This document shows, one piece after another, positions 52,972-61,805 of a stretch of DNA of 64,000 bases. The notes beneath the pieces are model-generated. The model had not been told where the DNA came from. It searched no databases and saw nothing but the letters and a program-made list of their open reading frames with translations. The stretch's first letter is position 1. Every line of letters begins with the position of its first letter. The stretch is from Puteibacter caeruleilacunae. Its GTDB lineage: Bacteria; Bacteroidota; Bacteroidia; Bacteroidales; Prolixibacteraceae. The DNA is taken from positions 496,001-560,000 of the forward strand of contig SJCO01000003.1 of the NCBI GenBank assembly GCA_005217565.1. The letters run 5' to 3'. The position numbers and the translations under genes are program-made.

Positions 52972-54267
52972 ATGAAGAGTTTATACCAGATATACCTAAA
53001 ACATCCTATCATTAGTACAGACAGTCGACAGATAAATCCTGGTTGTTTGTTCTTTGCATTGAAAGGAGATAATTTTGATGGCAATAAATATGCATCAAAA
53101 GCAATCCATTTAGGAGCTGCCTATGCCATTGTTGATGATCCTTCAATTGCAGTTTCTGATCAATACATCGTAGTAAACAACGTTCTGCAAACTCTTCAAA
53201 ATCTGGCAGCTCATCACAGGTCACAACTTAGCATCCCTGTTATTGGTATCACTGGCACCAATGGAAAGACAACAACAAAAGAACTAACCAATGCTGTGCT
53301 TTCAAGGAAGTTTAATGTATTGGCTACCGAAGGAAACTTAAACAACCATATTGGAGTCCCGCTTACATTGCTTAAAATAAATCAAGAGCATGAAATTGCG
53401 ATTATTGAAATGGGAGCGAACCACCCAGGGGAGATAAAAGATCTAAGTGAGATTGCAAGTCCAGATTATGGACTGATTACAAATATTGGGAAAGCCCACC
53501 TCGAAGGATTCGGTAGTTATGAAGGGGTAATAAAGACAAAGACAGAGTTATACAACTTTATTGAGACCAATAGTGGAAAGATCTTTATTAATGAAGATGA
53601 TGAACTATTAAAGAAGTTATCAACTAAGCTGCAACAAATAACTTATGGAACAAGCCGATCCTCTTCATTACAGGGTGAGCTGATCAACAGCCAGGTATAT
53701 TGTACACAAAGAATTTTGTTTTCAAAAGGCTGGTTGTACGTACAATCAAAGTTAACCGGAAATTACAACTTTTCGAATATCATGGCAGCAGCAACAATAG
53801 GTCTCCATTTCGACGTAGATCCATTAGAGATTAAAAATGCCATAGAACTATATACTCCATCGAATAAAAGATCAGAAGTAATAAAGACTGATAACAATAC
53901 GCTTATTCTGGATGCCTACAATGCAAATCCAACAAGTGTAAATGCATCTTTAAACAACTTTTTCTCCATAGAACACAATCATAAGATTGCCATATTAGGA
54001 GATATGCTTGAGCTTGGTGATTATTCGGAGGAAGAACATCAAAAAATCGTTGATCTATTGCTAGCATCAGATGTAGCAAGGATTTTTCTTGTAGGATCGC
54101 ATTTCGCAAAGACAGCAACGAATAGTGATATTCGATTCAGAAAATTTGAGACTACCGCATTGCTAAAAGAGTACATCCGTGAAAATTCATTGCAGGAATG
54201 CATGGTACTTATAAAAGGATCAAGAGGAATTAAACTGGAAGACCTACTTGTTAATTCAAATCTGTAA
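52972..54267 (+). CDS. murF: UDP-N-acetylmuramoyl-tripeptide--D-alanyl-D-alanine ligase
   Basis: A 431-residue Mur ligase that adds D-Ala-D-Ala to the UDP-MurNAc tripeptide, the last cytoplasmic step of the peptidoglycan monomer. STDSRQINPGCLFFALKGDN opens the UDP-binding domain, VIGITGTNGKTTTKELTNAV is the ATP-binding loop (about residue 92) and EMGANHPGEI and DAYNANPTS belong to the central and C-terminal domains. The length is normal. The gene is not inside a mur/fts cluster, as is common in this phylum. Confidence 0.97.
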   Translation: MKSLYQIYLKHPIISTDSRQINPGCLFFALKGDNFDGNKYASKAIHLGAAYAIVDDPSIAVSDQYIVVNNVLQTLQNLAAHHRSQLSIPVIGITGTNGKTTTKELTNAVLSRKFNVLATEGNLNNHIGVPLTLLKINQEHEIAIIEMGANHPGEIKDLSEIASPDYGLITNIGKAHLEGFGSYEGVIKTKTELYNFIETNSGKIFINEDDELLKKLSTKLQQITYGTSRSSSLQGELINSQVYCTQRILFSKGWLYVQSKLTGNYNFSNIMAAATIGLHFDVDPLEIKNAIELYTPSNKRSEVIKTDNNTLILDAYNANPTSVNASLNNFFSIEHNHKIAILGDMLELGDYSEEEHQKIVDLLLASDVARIFLVGSHFAKTATNSDIRFRKFETTALLKEYIRENSLQECMVLIKGSRGIKLEDLLVNSNL

Positions 54268-54290
54268 ATCAGCTGATTCTTTACCAAAAG

Positions 54291-54333
54291 AAAAAGCCTT
54301 GCTCAACATTATTTCTAATGGGCAAGGCTTTTT
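54291..54333 (+). terminator. murF terminator
   Basis: AAAAAGCCTTGC, a 19-base loop, GCAAGGCTTTTT; 12 pairs with a T run. Confidence 0.88.
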
Positions 54334-54343
54334 GTTATATTTT

Positions 54344-54374
54344 AAATACCTGACTTTGGAATTTATAGGTATTT
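54344..54374 (-). terminator. terminator after trxA
   Basis: AAATACCT (+ 54344) pairs with AGGTATTT, directly against the trxA stop; the minus strand continues TTTAAAATATAAC. The stem is AT-rich and may be weak. Confidence 0.6.
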
Positions 54375-54375
54375 A

Positions 54376-54735
54376 TTATTTTTCAACTTTAAGAACTTCT
54401 GAAAATGCTTTTTCAAATGTCTCTTTTGGAAGAGCTCCCATTGCCATTTGTGGTTGTCCATCTTTTGGAACAAACAACAATGATGGAATACTTTGGATAC
54501 CAAAAATAGCAGACAGTTCTTTTTCTGCTTCTGTATCTACCTTATAAATATTAAGCTTTTCACCATACTCATCCTGCAGTTCTTCAAGCACTGGAGCTAC
54601 TGCTTTACATGGTCCACACCAATCAGCATAGAAATCAACTAAACAAGGCTTGTCTCCTTCAAATTTCCATTCTTTGTTCTTTTCAAAATCGAATACTTTC
54701 TCTTTGAATGACTCTTTAGTTAAATGTTGTACCAT
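54376..54735 (-). CDS. trxA: thioredoxin
   Basis: A 119-residue thioredoxin with the standard active site in FYADWCGPCKAVAP and the cis-Pro in FGIQSIPSLLFV. An N-terminal addition of about 14 residues (MVQHLTKESFKEKVF) is a normal Bacteroidota feature. No signal peptide, so it is cytosolic and reduces protein disulfides. It faces murF across two terminators. It is distinct from the CGVC protein at 45265. Confidence 0.96.
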   Translation of the reverse strand: MVQHLTKESFKEKVFDFEKNKEWKFEGDKPCLVDFYADWCGPCKAVAPVLEELQDEYGEKLNIYKVDTEAEKELSAIFGIQSIPSLLFVPKDGQPQMAMGALPKETFEKAFSEVLKVEK

Positions 54736-54848
54736 CTCAAATATATGTTTTACTCGTTAATATTATCTTATTTATATTTCTAGATATATCAATAGTCATG
54801 CCATGATCATTCTCCACAAATATTTAAACAATTCCTACCAAATAATTG

Positions 54849-54856
54849 TAATTTTG
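54849..54856 (+). promoter_or_regulatory. TAATTTTG, possible -7 element for the CCA-adding enzyme gene
   Basis: Exact TAnnTTTG match 61 bases before the ATG at 54917; no TTG at the expected distance. Confidence 0.4.
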
Positions 54857-54916
54857 TCACACCATTAAGGTTACAGCTATTGTAATAACACAAGTTGTCA
54901 GGTAAGGTTTAACAAA

Positions 54917-56335
54917 ATGATGAAGAAATATTTAGATCACCCTATATTTAAGATACTAAGCGACATTGCTGATTCTGAAGCATTAGAGACATATGTTATT
55001 GGCGGTTTTGTTAGAGATATTATACTACAAAGACCATCGAAAGATATTGACATTGTTACAGTAGGAAGTGGTATTAATTTGGCTCAAAAGGCTGCAAAAC
55101 AAATTAAACCGCATCCCAGAGTAAGTGTTTTCAAGAATTTTGGTACAGCAATGCTAAAGTATGGGGATGCAGAAGTAGAGTTTGTTGGAGCAAGAAAAGA
55201 ATCATACCGACGGGATTCAAGAAAGCCAATCGTAGAAAACGGTACACTTGATGATGATCAGAAAAGACGAGATTTTACAATTAACGCGTTAGCAATCAGT
55301 CTGAACAAAGATAATTACGGAGAGTTAGTAGATCCATTTAACGGACTAGAGGATCTGGAAAACAAATTAATAAGAACACCTTTAGATCCAATTGTTACTT
55401 TTTCAGATGATCCATTGAGAATGATGAGAGCTATTCGTTTTGCCACTCAGCTCAATTTTAAGATCTATGATGAAACTTTAGAAGCAATTGCCACTAATAA
55501 AGAGAGAATATCAATCGTATCAAAAGAACGAATCATTGATGAGTTAAATAAGATTATACTATCGCCAAAACCATCAATTGGATTTAAGTTACTTGACAAA
55601 ACAGGACTGTTATCTCTGATTTTCCCTGAGATTTCAAAACTGAAAGGGCGCGAGACGATTAATAATATAAGTCACAAGGATAATTTTATTCACACCTTAA
55701 AAGTTTTAGATCGCCTGGCACAACACAGCGACAACTTATGGTTACGATGGTCGGCATTGTTACATGATGTTGCAAAGCCAGCAACGAAAAAGTTCTCACC
55801 TCAGTTTGGATGGACTTTCCATTCTCACAACTTCCTGGGAGCAAAGATGGTGCCTGGCATTTTCAAACGAATGAAACTTCCGCTAAATGAGAAGATGAAA
55901 TTTGTTCAGAAAATGGTTGATCTCCATATGAGACCAATTGTCTTATCAGAAGAGATTGTGACTGATTCAGCGGTGCGCAGACTTTTATTTGATGCAGGTG
56001 ATGACATTGACGAGTTAATGACTTTATGCGAGGCTGATATCACCTCTAAAAACAAAGATAAAGTCATAAAATATCTAAACAACTTTAAGCTGGTTCGCAA
56101 AAAGTTAAAGGAGATAGAAGAAAAAGATGCTGTCAGAAATTTCCAGCCTCCGGTAAGCGGAGAGCTTATAATGGAAACATTCAACTTATCACCTTGTCGC
56201 GAAGTAGGTACCATTAAAGATGCTATTAAAGACGCTATCCTTGATGGTATTATCAGCAATAACTTTGATGAAGCTTATCAATTAATGCTGAAGAAAGGGC
56301 AAGAATTAGGTCTTACTACCACTAAAGATTCCTAG
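54917..56335 (+). CDS. CCA tRNA nucleotidyltransferase with HD domain
   Basis: A 472-residue class II nucleotidyltransferase that builds or repairs the 3' CCA of tRNAs. The catalytic part has [20 protein letters not shown] (GGxVRD and DxD near residue 40) and [12 protein letters not shown]. The middle has the NTP-recognition region [15 protein letters not shown]. An HD domain follows (about 250-400): [15 protein letters not shown] and [16 protein letters not shown], which may give 2',3'-cyclic phosphodiesterase or phosphatase activity. The fusion with HD is common in this phylum. A poly(A) polymerase is the main alternative but is less likely. Confidence 0.94.
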   Translation: MMKKYLDHPIFKILSDIADSEALETYVIGGFVRDIILQRPSKDIDIVTVGSGINLAQKAAKQIKPHPRVSVFKNFGTAMLKYGDAEVEFVGARKESYRRDSRKPIVENGTLDDDQKRRDFTINALAISLNKDNYGELVDPFNGLEDLENKLIRTPLDPIVTFSDDPLRMMRAIRFATQLNFKIYDETLEAIATNKERISIVSKERIIDELNKIILSPKPSIGFKLLDKTGLLSLIFPEISKLKGRETINNISHKDNFIHTLKVLDRLAQHSDNLWLRWSALLHDVAKPATKKFSPQFGWTFHSHNFLGAKMVPGIFKRMKLPLNEKMKFVQKMVDLHMRPIVLSEEIVTDSAVRRLLFDAGDDIDELMTLCEADITSKNKDKVIKYLNNFKLVRKKLKEIEEKDAVRNFQPPVSGELIMETFNLSPCREVGTIKDAIKDAILDGIISNNFDEAYQLMLKKGQELGLTTTKDS

Positions 56336-56340
56336 TACTG

Positions 56341-57402
56341 TCAACGTGTCAGTATTAACTTCAATTGCACAGGAAGATGATCGCTATATCCCCCAATGTA
56401 TTTGTAGCCGAGATATGTTCGGTTCAATTTCACACCAAGATATCGTTCATCTTTCTGCAATAAAAAATCCATTTTAAGAATTCGAGCCTGGTCTGATGGA
56501 TTGGCGATGTACTTATCAATTACTGCTGGAGTTACGATAAATTGATCGAACACTGACCAGCTATCATGGAATTTATGGGTGCCTATCTTCGACTTACACC
56601 AATTATAAGATAGATTGATTAAATCATTATTGGCTGATTTCAATTCACCCAATGGTTTCGCATTCAATCCTTTTTCTATACTTAAATCTTGCGGAGTATC
56701 ATTAAAATCTCCCATCAGGATAACACTCGGATCATTATACTTTTGTTGTAATGATCGGATTCTATCCTTAATTAGTTTAGCGACCAGCATACGAAGCTGG
56801 GCCGATTCCTGAATTCCTCGATATCTGGATGTCCAGTGATTCACAAAAAAATGAAGCGTATCACCATTGTTTACTGTACCTTGTACAAACAATATCTCAC
56901 GACTTCTAACAAGAGTCCCATCTTTATCTTTGATTGGGATATACTCATAGTTATAAGGGTGAAAGTACTTAGAGCGATACAACATGCACACATCGATTCC
57001 TCTTGGATCGGGTGACTCTTTATGGATGATATGATAGTCAAATTTTCTTAATCCAGTATTTTGTACAAGATCAGTGATAGTCGGTAAATTTTCAATTTCA
57101 CAAATGCCAACAACATCAGGAGGATACCACTTACCAGAACAAATTATAGAGCGAGCAATATGATTCCGTTTTCGAAGATATTTATAATAATTCCAGTGTC
57201 TTCCTCCTTCTGGAGTATATTCATCATCAGCAGTTAATGAATCATTTAAACAATCAAAAAAGTTTTCAACATTATAAAAGACAACAGTAAAAGTTGTATC
57301 ATTATTTATTTCACTATAAGCTTTCTGGAAATACCCTGAAGATAAAATCAGAAGGAGAAATAAGCTTCTGCAATAATGCCAACTACTCCTCAATTCTTTC
57401 AT
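56341..57402 (-). CDS. secreted endonuclease/exonuclease/phosphatase family protein
   Basis: A 353-residue protein of the DNase I-like fold. Start at 57402 gives MKELRSSWHYCRSLFLLLIL and a signal peptide; the ATG at 57429 is an alternative. Motifs of the fold are present: FTVVFYNVENFFDC (Asn), VVGICEIENL (catalytic Glu), FVNHWTSRYRG (His), LMGDFNDTP (Asp/Asn) and GGYSDHLPVQLKL (Ser-Asp-His). All catalytic residues look intact. Substrate could be nucleic acid or phosphorylated lipids. It overlaps the end of the upstream lipoprotein gene by 20 bp, so the two are translated together. Confidence 0.88.
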   Translation of the reverse strand: MKELRSSWHYCRSLFLLLILSSGYFQKAYSEINNDTTFTVVFYNVENFFDCLNDSLTADDEYTPEGGRHWNYYKYLRKRNHIARSIICSGKWYPPDVVGICEIENLPTITDLVQNTGLRKFDYHIIHKESPDPRGIDVCMLYRSKYFHPYNYEYIPIKDKDGTLVRSREILFVQGTVNNGDTLHFFVNHWTSRYRGIQESAQLRMLVAKLIKDRIRSLQQKYNDPSVILMGDFNDTPQDLSIEKGLNAKPLGELKSANNDLINLSYNWCKSKIGTHKFHDSWSVFDQFIVTPAVIDKYIANPSDQARILKMDFLLQKDERYLGVKLNRTYLGYKYIGGYSDHLPVQLKLILTR

Positions 57403-58810
57403 AAGCACCAAGATCTGGTCCTTCATCACCTAATCTATTTGTTCCAAGTAGATCGTTAGGAACTTTAATTGCAATATCACGTAATCCATAATCTTTAACC
57501 GGTGATAATGTATCGAGTTGGAAATTCAATTCGTTTGCATCAATAAATCTAGGATTTTCATTTAGTAGAATATCCTTAAAGAAACTCTCATTAGATTTGA
57601 TCAAGGAAGTCTGTGCTTTAATTAAACAATGATCAAATAAACATTCAAAGCGTTTATCCTCCTGAATGCCGAACTCTAATTCGTCGGCATGATTACCATA
57701 TATTATACAGTTACCAAAATAGGCTTTATTAATGTCACCCTTCAAAGTTACACTTTCCCCATTCTGATTGACAGTCATTCGGTTTGAAACAATTACTGAT
57801 GGTGTGGTTCGCGAATGCGAGGAAGTCCAGCTCCAATAATTACCAACCGTAACGTGACGGAACTCGTACTCTCCTCCAACAAGCAAAGCCATTCCATAGT
57901 AACCACAGTCTGCAATCACACAATTCTCACCCCATATTTCAGCGTTCACACCAATAAGGCCGGCATATCCCATATTCTCTATTGCGACATTATACAAGGT
58001 CACATCAGTCTCCCCTTCTCCATTTAATCGTCCCACTTGAAGTCCGATATTCCCATTCTTTATGATTGCATTTGATATTACGTTATCAGAACTACCCGGA
58101 TATAACACAATACTTCCCCATTGATCAGGTACATTCTTATATAGTTCTTCCAATCGATCTCCCTGGAAAGTTACAGGGTTATCGCTGGTGCCATTTATTA
58201 CAACTGAACCTTTTACAAAAAAATCAGCATCTTTATGGAGGTAAATTCTTGTTCCTTCCTCAATGGTTAACGTCTCAAGACTATCTACTGTAACATGATC
58301 GTATATCACATACGGCTTCTCGGCAGTCCATGTAGTTGTCTCAATAGTCTCTTTCTCCAGCTTTACAAAGTCCTGTCCCCAAGCCATGACATCAACATCC
58401 TGAATATGATCGTTGAAATCAATTACAATGGAATCCTGCACTAAAAATGGAGCATTTTCGCCTGAAGGCTGAATGGTAGCTTCGATAAAAATGTACATGC
58501 TATCCTTGGCAAGAATTTCAATATCGTACACCTCATTTCCTGCTTCACCATCAACATTCATCCTAAATTCAGAATTATCTCCTTCGGCAAGCTTTACACT
58601 ATTAAGAAATACATCAGACGAGCTACGGTTATAAACCTTAAGTTGTTTAGTACTGGATCCAATATTTGTAAAGATGGTATCGAACATTACCGTGTCGACA
58701 GAAAACTCCAGTTGAAGATCTGCAGAAGTAGAATATTTATCGTCCTCACAAGACCATACAAATATCCCTAGAAACAGAAGTAAGTTTAGTATCTTCAGTA
58801 GTTTCGTCAC
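57383..58810 (-). CDS. beta-helix lipoprotein of unknown function
   Basis: A 475-residue lipoprotein: a hydrophobic start and the lipobox VWSC at residues 18-21. Residues about 30-150 look like an Ig-like domain with VMFDTIFTNIGSSTKQLKVY, a form seen in Bacteroidota surface proteins with DUF1573-like domains. Residues about 165-470 form a right-handed parallel beta-helix: LTIEEGTRIYLHKDADFFVK, VISNAIIKNGNIGLQV, AIENMGYAGLIGVNAEIWGE. The end GPDLGAYERIEE is the common PxxGAYE end of choice-of-anchor/pectate-lyase-like proteins. Enzymatic activity is not evident. It is co-transcribed with the nuclease-like gene. Confidence 0.8.
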   Translation of the reverse strand: MTKLLKILNLLLFLGIFVWSCEDDKYSTSADLQLEFSVDTVMFDTIFTNIGSSTKQLKVYNRSSSDVFLNSVKLAEGDNSEFRMNVDGEAGNEVYDIEILAKDSMYIFIEATIQPSGENAPFLVQDSIVIDFNDHIQDVDVMAWGQDFVKLEKETIETTTWTAEKPYVIYDHVTVDSLETLTIEEGTRIYLHKDADFFVKGSVVINGTSDNPVTFQGDRLEELYKNVPDQWGSIVLYPGSSDNVISNAIIKNGNIGLQVGRLNGEGETDVTLYNVAIENMGYAGLIGVNAEIWGENCVIADCGYYGMALLVGGEYEFRHVTVGNYWSWTSSHSRTTPSVIVSNRMTVNQNGESVTLKGDINKAYFGNCIIYGNHADELEFGIQEDKRFECLFDHCLIKAQTSLIKSNESFFKDILLNENPRFIDANELNFQLDTLSPVKDYGLRDIAIKVPNDLLGTNRLGDEGPDLGAYERIEE

Positions 58811-59018
58811 AGTAACTCTAAAATTTAGTTAGCTAGTACAGATTAAACAACGTACTTTTTGCCTAATTATTGTTACTACCTACTCCTCAAAATCTCCCCT
58901 TATAAACAATAGAATTAGACGAAAGAAGACGTTCTTTCATCAAGACTTCCAATTTAATGAAAATAATTTAAAATGATGATACCCAAACGATTCTTCTATT
59001 AAAAATAAAAGTTGTTTT

Positions 59019-59034
59019 AAAGCAGAACTGCTTT
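59019..59034 (-). terminator. hairpin directly after the symporter gene
   Basis: AAAGCAGAACTGCTTT is a perfect self-complementary hairpin directly against the stop codon; the minus strand continues with a T-rich AAAACAACTTTTATTTTT. Probably a terminator for the namZ-symporter operon. Confidence 0.6.
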
Positions 59035-60477
59035 TTATGCATTCTTCTTAGAAAACAACAGTAATCCCAACCAGGTTATCACGCCATTTAGAATCAACAC
59101 TTCAAATCCAAATTTAAAGTCCGCAAAAATTGTCTCAACGACAGCTGTAATAACGTACGTAAGAATTGGTGCCAGGATACATATAGCTGGTACAAACCGG
59201 TCGTTACATGCTCGCTTCATAAACAATGAAAAAGCAAATAATCCCAATAAAGGTCCATACGTATATCCGGCAAACTTAAACAAAGCCACCACCACGCTAT
59301 TATCATTTATTTCTCGAAATATCAGTACTACCACTAATAAGATTAACGAAAATGCAAGGTGGACTTTCTTTCGATAACTATTTTGCTTTTTAGCTTCAAA
59401 CTTTTCAATGTGTGCAATATCCACGCAGTAAGATGTAGTTAACGAAGTGAGCGCAGAATCAGCACTTGAATATGCTGCCGCAACAATTCCAATTAAAAAC
59501 AATATACCTGCTGTTAACGACAAGTGATTCATTGCAATTAGTGGAAAAAGATCATCAGATAGTTCAGGGATAACAATATTTTGTACCTCGGCGAATTTAT
59601 ACAACAACACCCCTAGTCCCAAAAAGAAAGTAACAGACAGGGCGAACACCACACTAAACCAAAGCATATTCTTCTGGGCCTCCTTGCGATTTTTACAAGT
59701 CAGGTTCTTTTGCATTACATCTTGGTCAAGTCCATTCATCACAATGGTCATAAATATCCCAGCGATAAATTGCTTACCAAAGAAACTAGCCGATTTAAAG
59801 TCCCAATTAAATATTTTACTATTAGGATGATCAATAATTCCAGCAAACACTTCACTTGCATTCCAATCCAATTGAGATGAGATCTCATAAATTGAAAAAC
59901 CTACTGCCAGCAAAATAAAGGTAGTCTGTAAGGTATCTGTCCATACAATTGTCTTGATTCCACCTTTAAAGGTATACAACCAAATCAGTCCGATGCTAAC
60001 CGCAACAGTAACAGCAAAAGGAATGTTAAACTGATCAAAAAACGCAATCTGAAGAACGCCAGCTACAAGAAATAATCTAAACGAGGCACCAACAACTCTA
60101 GATACCAGGAAAAGTACCGATCCTGCTTTATGAGCTCTTGGCCCAATGCGTTCTCCCAGGAATGAGTAGATTGACACCAATCCCATACCATAATAAATCG
60201 GGAGTAACACAAAAGCAATAATCCAGTATCCAACGAGGTTACCTAACACAAATTGCAAATAATAGAAAGCGGTATTCCCTACTTCACCAGGTACTGATAT
60301 AAAAGTAACACCAGATAACGTGGCACCAATCATTCCAAAAGCAACCAAATACCAAGGAGCCTGCTTATTGGCCTGAAAAAATGCCTTCGAATCTCCTTTT
60401 CCCGATGTTAGCCTAGCAACCAACATCAACACCGCAAAATATCCGGCAACAACTATAAATACTGTTAATGCACTCAT
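59035..60477 (-). CDS. sodium:solute symporter (SSS family)
   Basis: A 480-residue inner-membrane carrier with about 13 helices. The conserved GATLSGVTFISVPGEVG segment in the first helices and the later AAAYSSADSALTSLTTSYCV segment (sodium-binding Ser/Thr) are SSS signatures. The gene begins two bases after the namZ stop. In Tannerella a transporter for MurNAc is linked to NamZ and its recycling genes, so uptake of a muropeptide sugar such as MurNAc is a reasonable guess; sialic acid or other solutes remain possible. Confidence 0.9.
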   Translation of the reverse strand: MSALTVFIVVAGYFAVLMLVARLTSGKGDSKAFFQANKQAPWYLVAFGMIGATLSGVTFISVPGEVGNTAFYYLQFVLGNLVGYWIIAFVLLPIYYGMGLVSIYSFLGERIGPRAHKAGSVLFLVSRVVGASFRLFLVAGVLQIAFFDQFNIPFAVTVAVSIGLIWLYTFKGGIKTIVWTDTLQTTFILLAVGFSIYEISSQLDWNASEVFAGIIDHPNSKIFNWDFKSASFFGKQFIAGIFMTIVMNGLDQDVMQKNLTCKNRKEAQKNMLWFSVVFALSVTFFLGLGVLLYKFAEVQNIVIPELSDDLFPLIAMNHLSLTAGILFLIGIVAAAYSSADSALTSLTTSYCVDIAHIEKFEAKKQNSYRKKVHLAFSLILLVVVLIFREINDNSVVVALFKFAGYTYGPLLGLFAFSLFMKRACNDRFVPAICILAPILTYVITAVVETIFADFKFGFEVLILNGVITWLGLLLFSKKNA

Positions 60478-60479
60478 TA

Positions 60480-61646
60480 TTATTCAAAATCAGGATACAA
60501 CAAATATTTCTTTCTCATTTCTTTATAGGTATCAAGCTCCTTTTCCCATGACTTTCGAATATCTTCTTCACTCATGCCTGCCCGAATTTGTTCTAAAAGC
60601 TTGTCGGTTCCTGCAAGCAGGTTAAACCACTTCTCTCGTGTTAGAAAATCTTTTTCATTTTCAAATTTGTCATACCAATTCATGAAATAGGCTAAAACAA
60701 ATTTTTCTGGCGCCTTCACTCTTCTCAAATCTTCACCAAAACAAAGCTTCTCCTTGTGCAAAGGATTAGGTGCTGCATGCGGCAAACTACGCGGAGTAAA
60801 TTGAAATTCTCCCTTCGTAGAATCAGGACAACCAAGAACCTGGAAAGGAAAATCAGTACCCCGACCTACACTAACTGATGTAGCCTCAAAAAAGCATAAT
60901 GATGGATACAAGTCTACCGCTACATCATTGGGTAAATTAGGAGAAGGTTTTATCGGTAATGAATAGCGATCATTGTGCGTATAATTCTTAACCGAAACGA
61001 CATTTAGTTCACATTTTACAGCATCTTTCAACCATCCCTGATCATTAATCATCAAAGCTAGTTCCCCAACAGTGCAGCCATGCAATATAGGAATAGGATC
61101 AAGTCCGACGAATGATTCAAATCCATCTTTTCTCACTGGTCCATCCACCTTATCTCCATGAGGATTTGGACGATCCAACACTAAAAAAGGAACATCATTT
61201 TCAGCACAAGATTCCATCACAAGATGCATCGTACTTATGTAAGTATAAAATCGACATCCAACATCTTGTATATCAAAAACCACGATATCAATATCCTTTA
61301 GATCTTCTTTCAACGGCTTTCTATGTTTTCCATAGATTGAGATGATAGGAATTCCTGTCTTTGCATCCTTACTGTCAGAGATTTTTTCACCAGCTCCAGC
61401 ATCTCCACGGAAGCCATGCTCTGGTGCAAAAATCGTTTGAATATTAACATGCTCTCTAATAAAAAAATCTACTAAATGCTCCGAATCAACAACTGAAGTT
61501 TGATTCACAACTAGCGCAACACGCTTGTCTTTCAACAAATGTAAATATTCATTTGCCTGTTTCGCCCCAACAATAATTTCACCATCACTTGCATGCGTAC
61601 CACAAGCTGTCAAAAAAGTAAATAAGTAAATAATAACTAGTCTCAT
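60480..61646 (-). CDS. namZ: exo-beta-N-acetylmuramidase NamZ (DUF1343)
   Basis: A 388-residue protein of DUF1343, now known to contain NamZ enzymes that release MurNAc from the non-reducing end of peptidoglycan fragments. The N-terminus has a short hydrophobic stretch and LTACG, a lipobox (Cys at residue 15), so it is probably a lipoprotein. Family motifs: RVALVVNQTSVV, IFAPEHGFRGDAGAGEKISD, DIVFDIQDVGCRFYTYISTM-like VVFDIQDVGCRFYTYIS, VLDRPNPHGDKVDGP, EATSVSVGRGTDFPF. The residues expected in the active site (EHGFRG Glu-His, D and R in the DIQDVG region) are intact. It is the first gene of the namZ-symporter operon. Confidence 0.92.
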   Translation of the reverse strand: MRLVIIYLFTFLTACGTHASDGEIIVGAKQANEYLHLLKDKRVALVVNQTSVVDSEHLVDFFIREHVNIQTIFAPEHGFRGDAGAGEKISDSKDAKTGIPIISIYGKHRKPLKEDLKDIDIVVFDIQDVGCRFYTYISTMHLVMESCAENDVPFLVLDRPNPHGDKVDGPVRKDGFESFVGLDPIPILHGCTVGELALMINDQGWLKDAVKCELNVVSVKNYTHNDRYSLPIKPSPNLPNDVAVDLYPSLCFFEATSVSVGRGTDFPFQVLGCPDSTKGEFQFTPRSLPHAAPNPLHKEKLCFGEDLRRVKAPEKFVLAYFMNWYDKFENEKDFLTREKWFNLLAGTDKLLEQIRAGMSEEDIRKSWEKELDTYKEMRKKYLLYPDFE

Positions 61647-61805
61647 GATTCAATAATTTCTTCGAATTTAGGGAATATTTGTAAGATGTCATACATTTTT
61701 AATTTTATTTTTTTGTACTTTTATGTCCACCAATTCGAATCATTATTAAAAAACCATAAACCGGAAGCTACTTCCAATCGTTATATAGATAAAGAAGAGA
61801 GAGCA

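Noticed and set aside
54738-54745. TATATTTG on the minus strand directly before trxA, suggesting a leaderless mRNA
   Set aside because: It is three bases from the start codon and has no TTG at 19-21 bases; chance match in AT-rich DNA is more likely.
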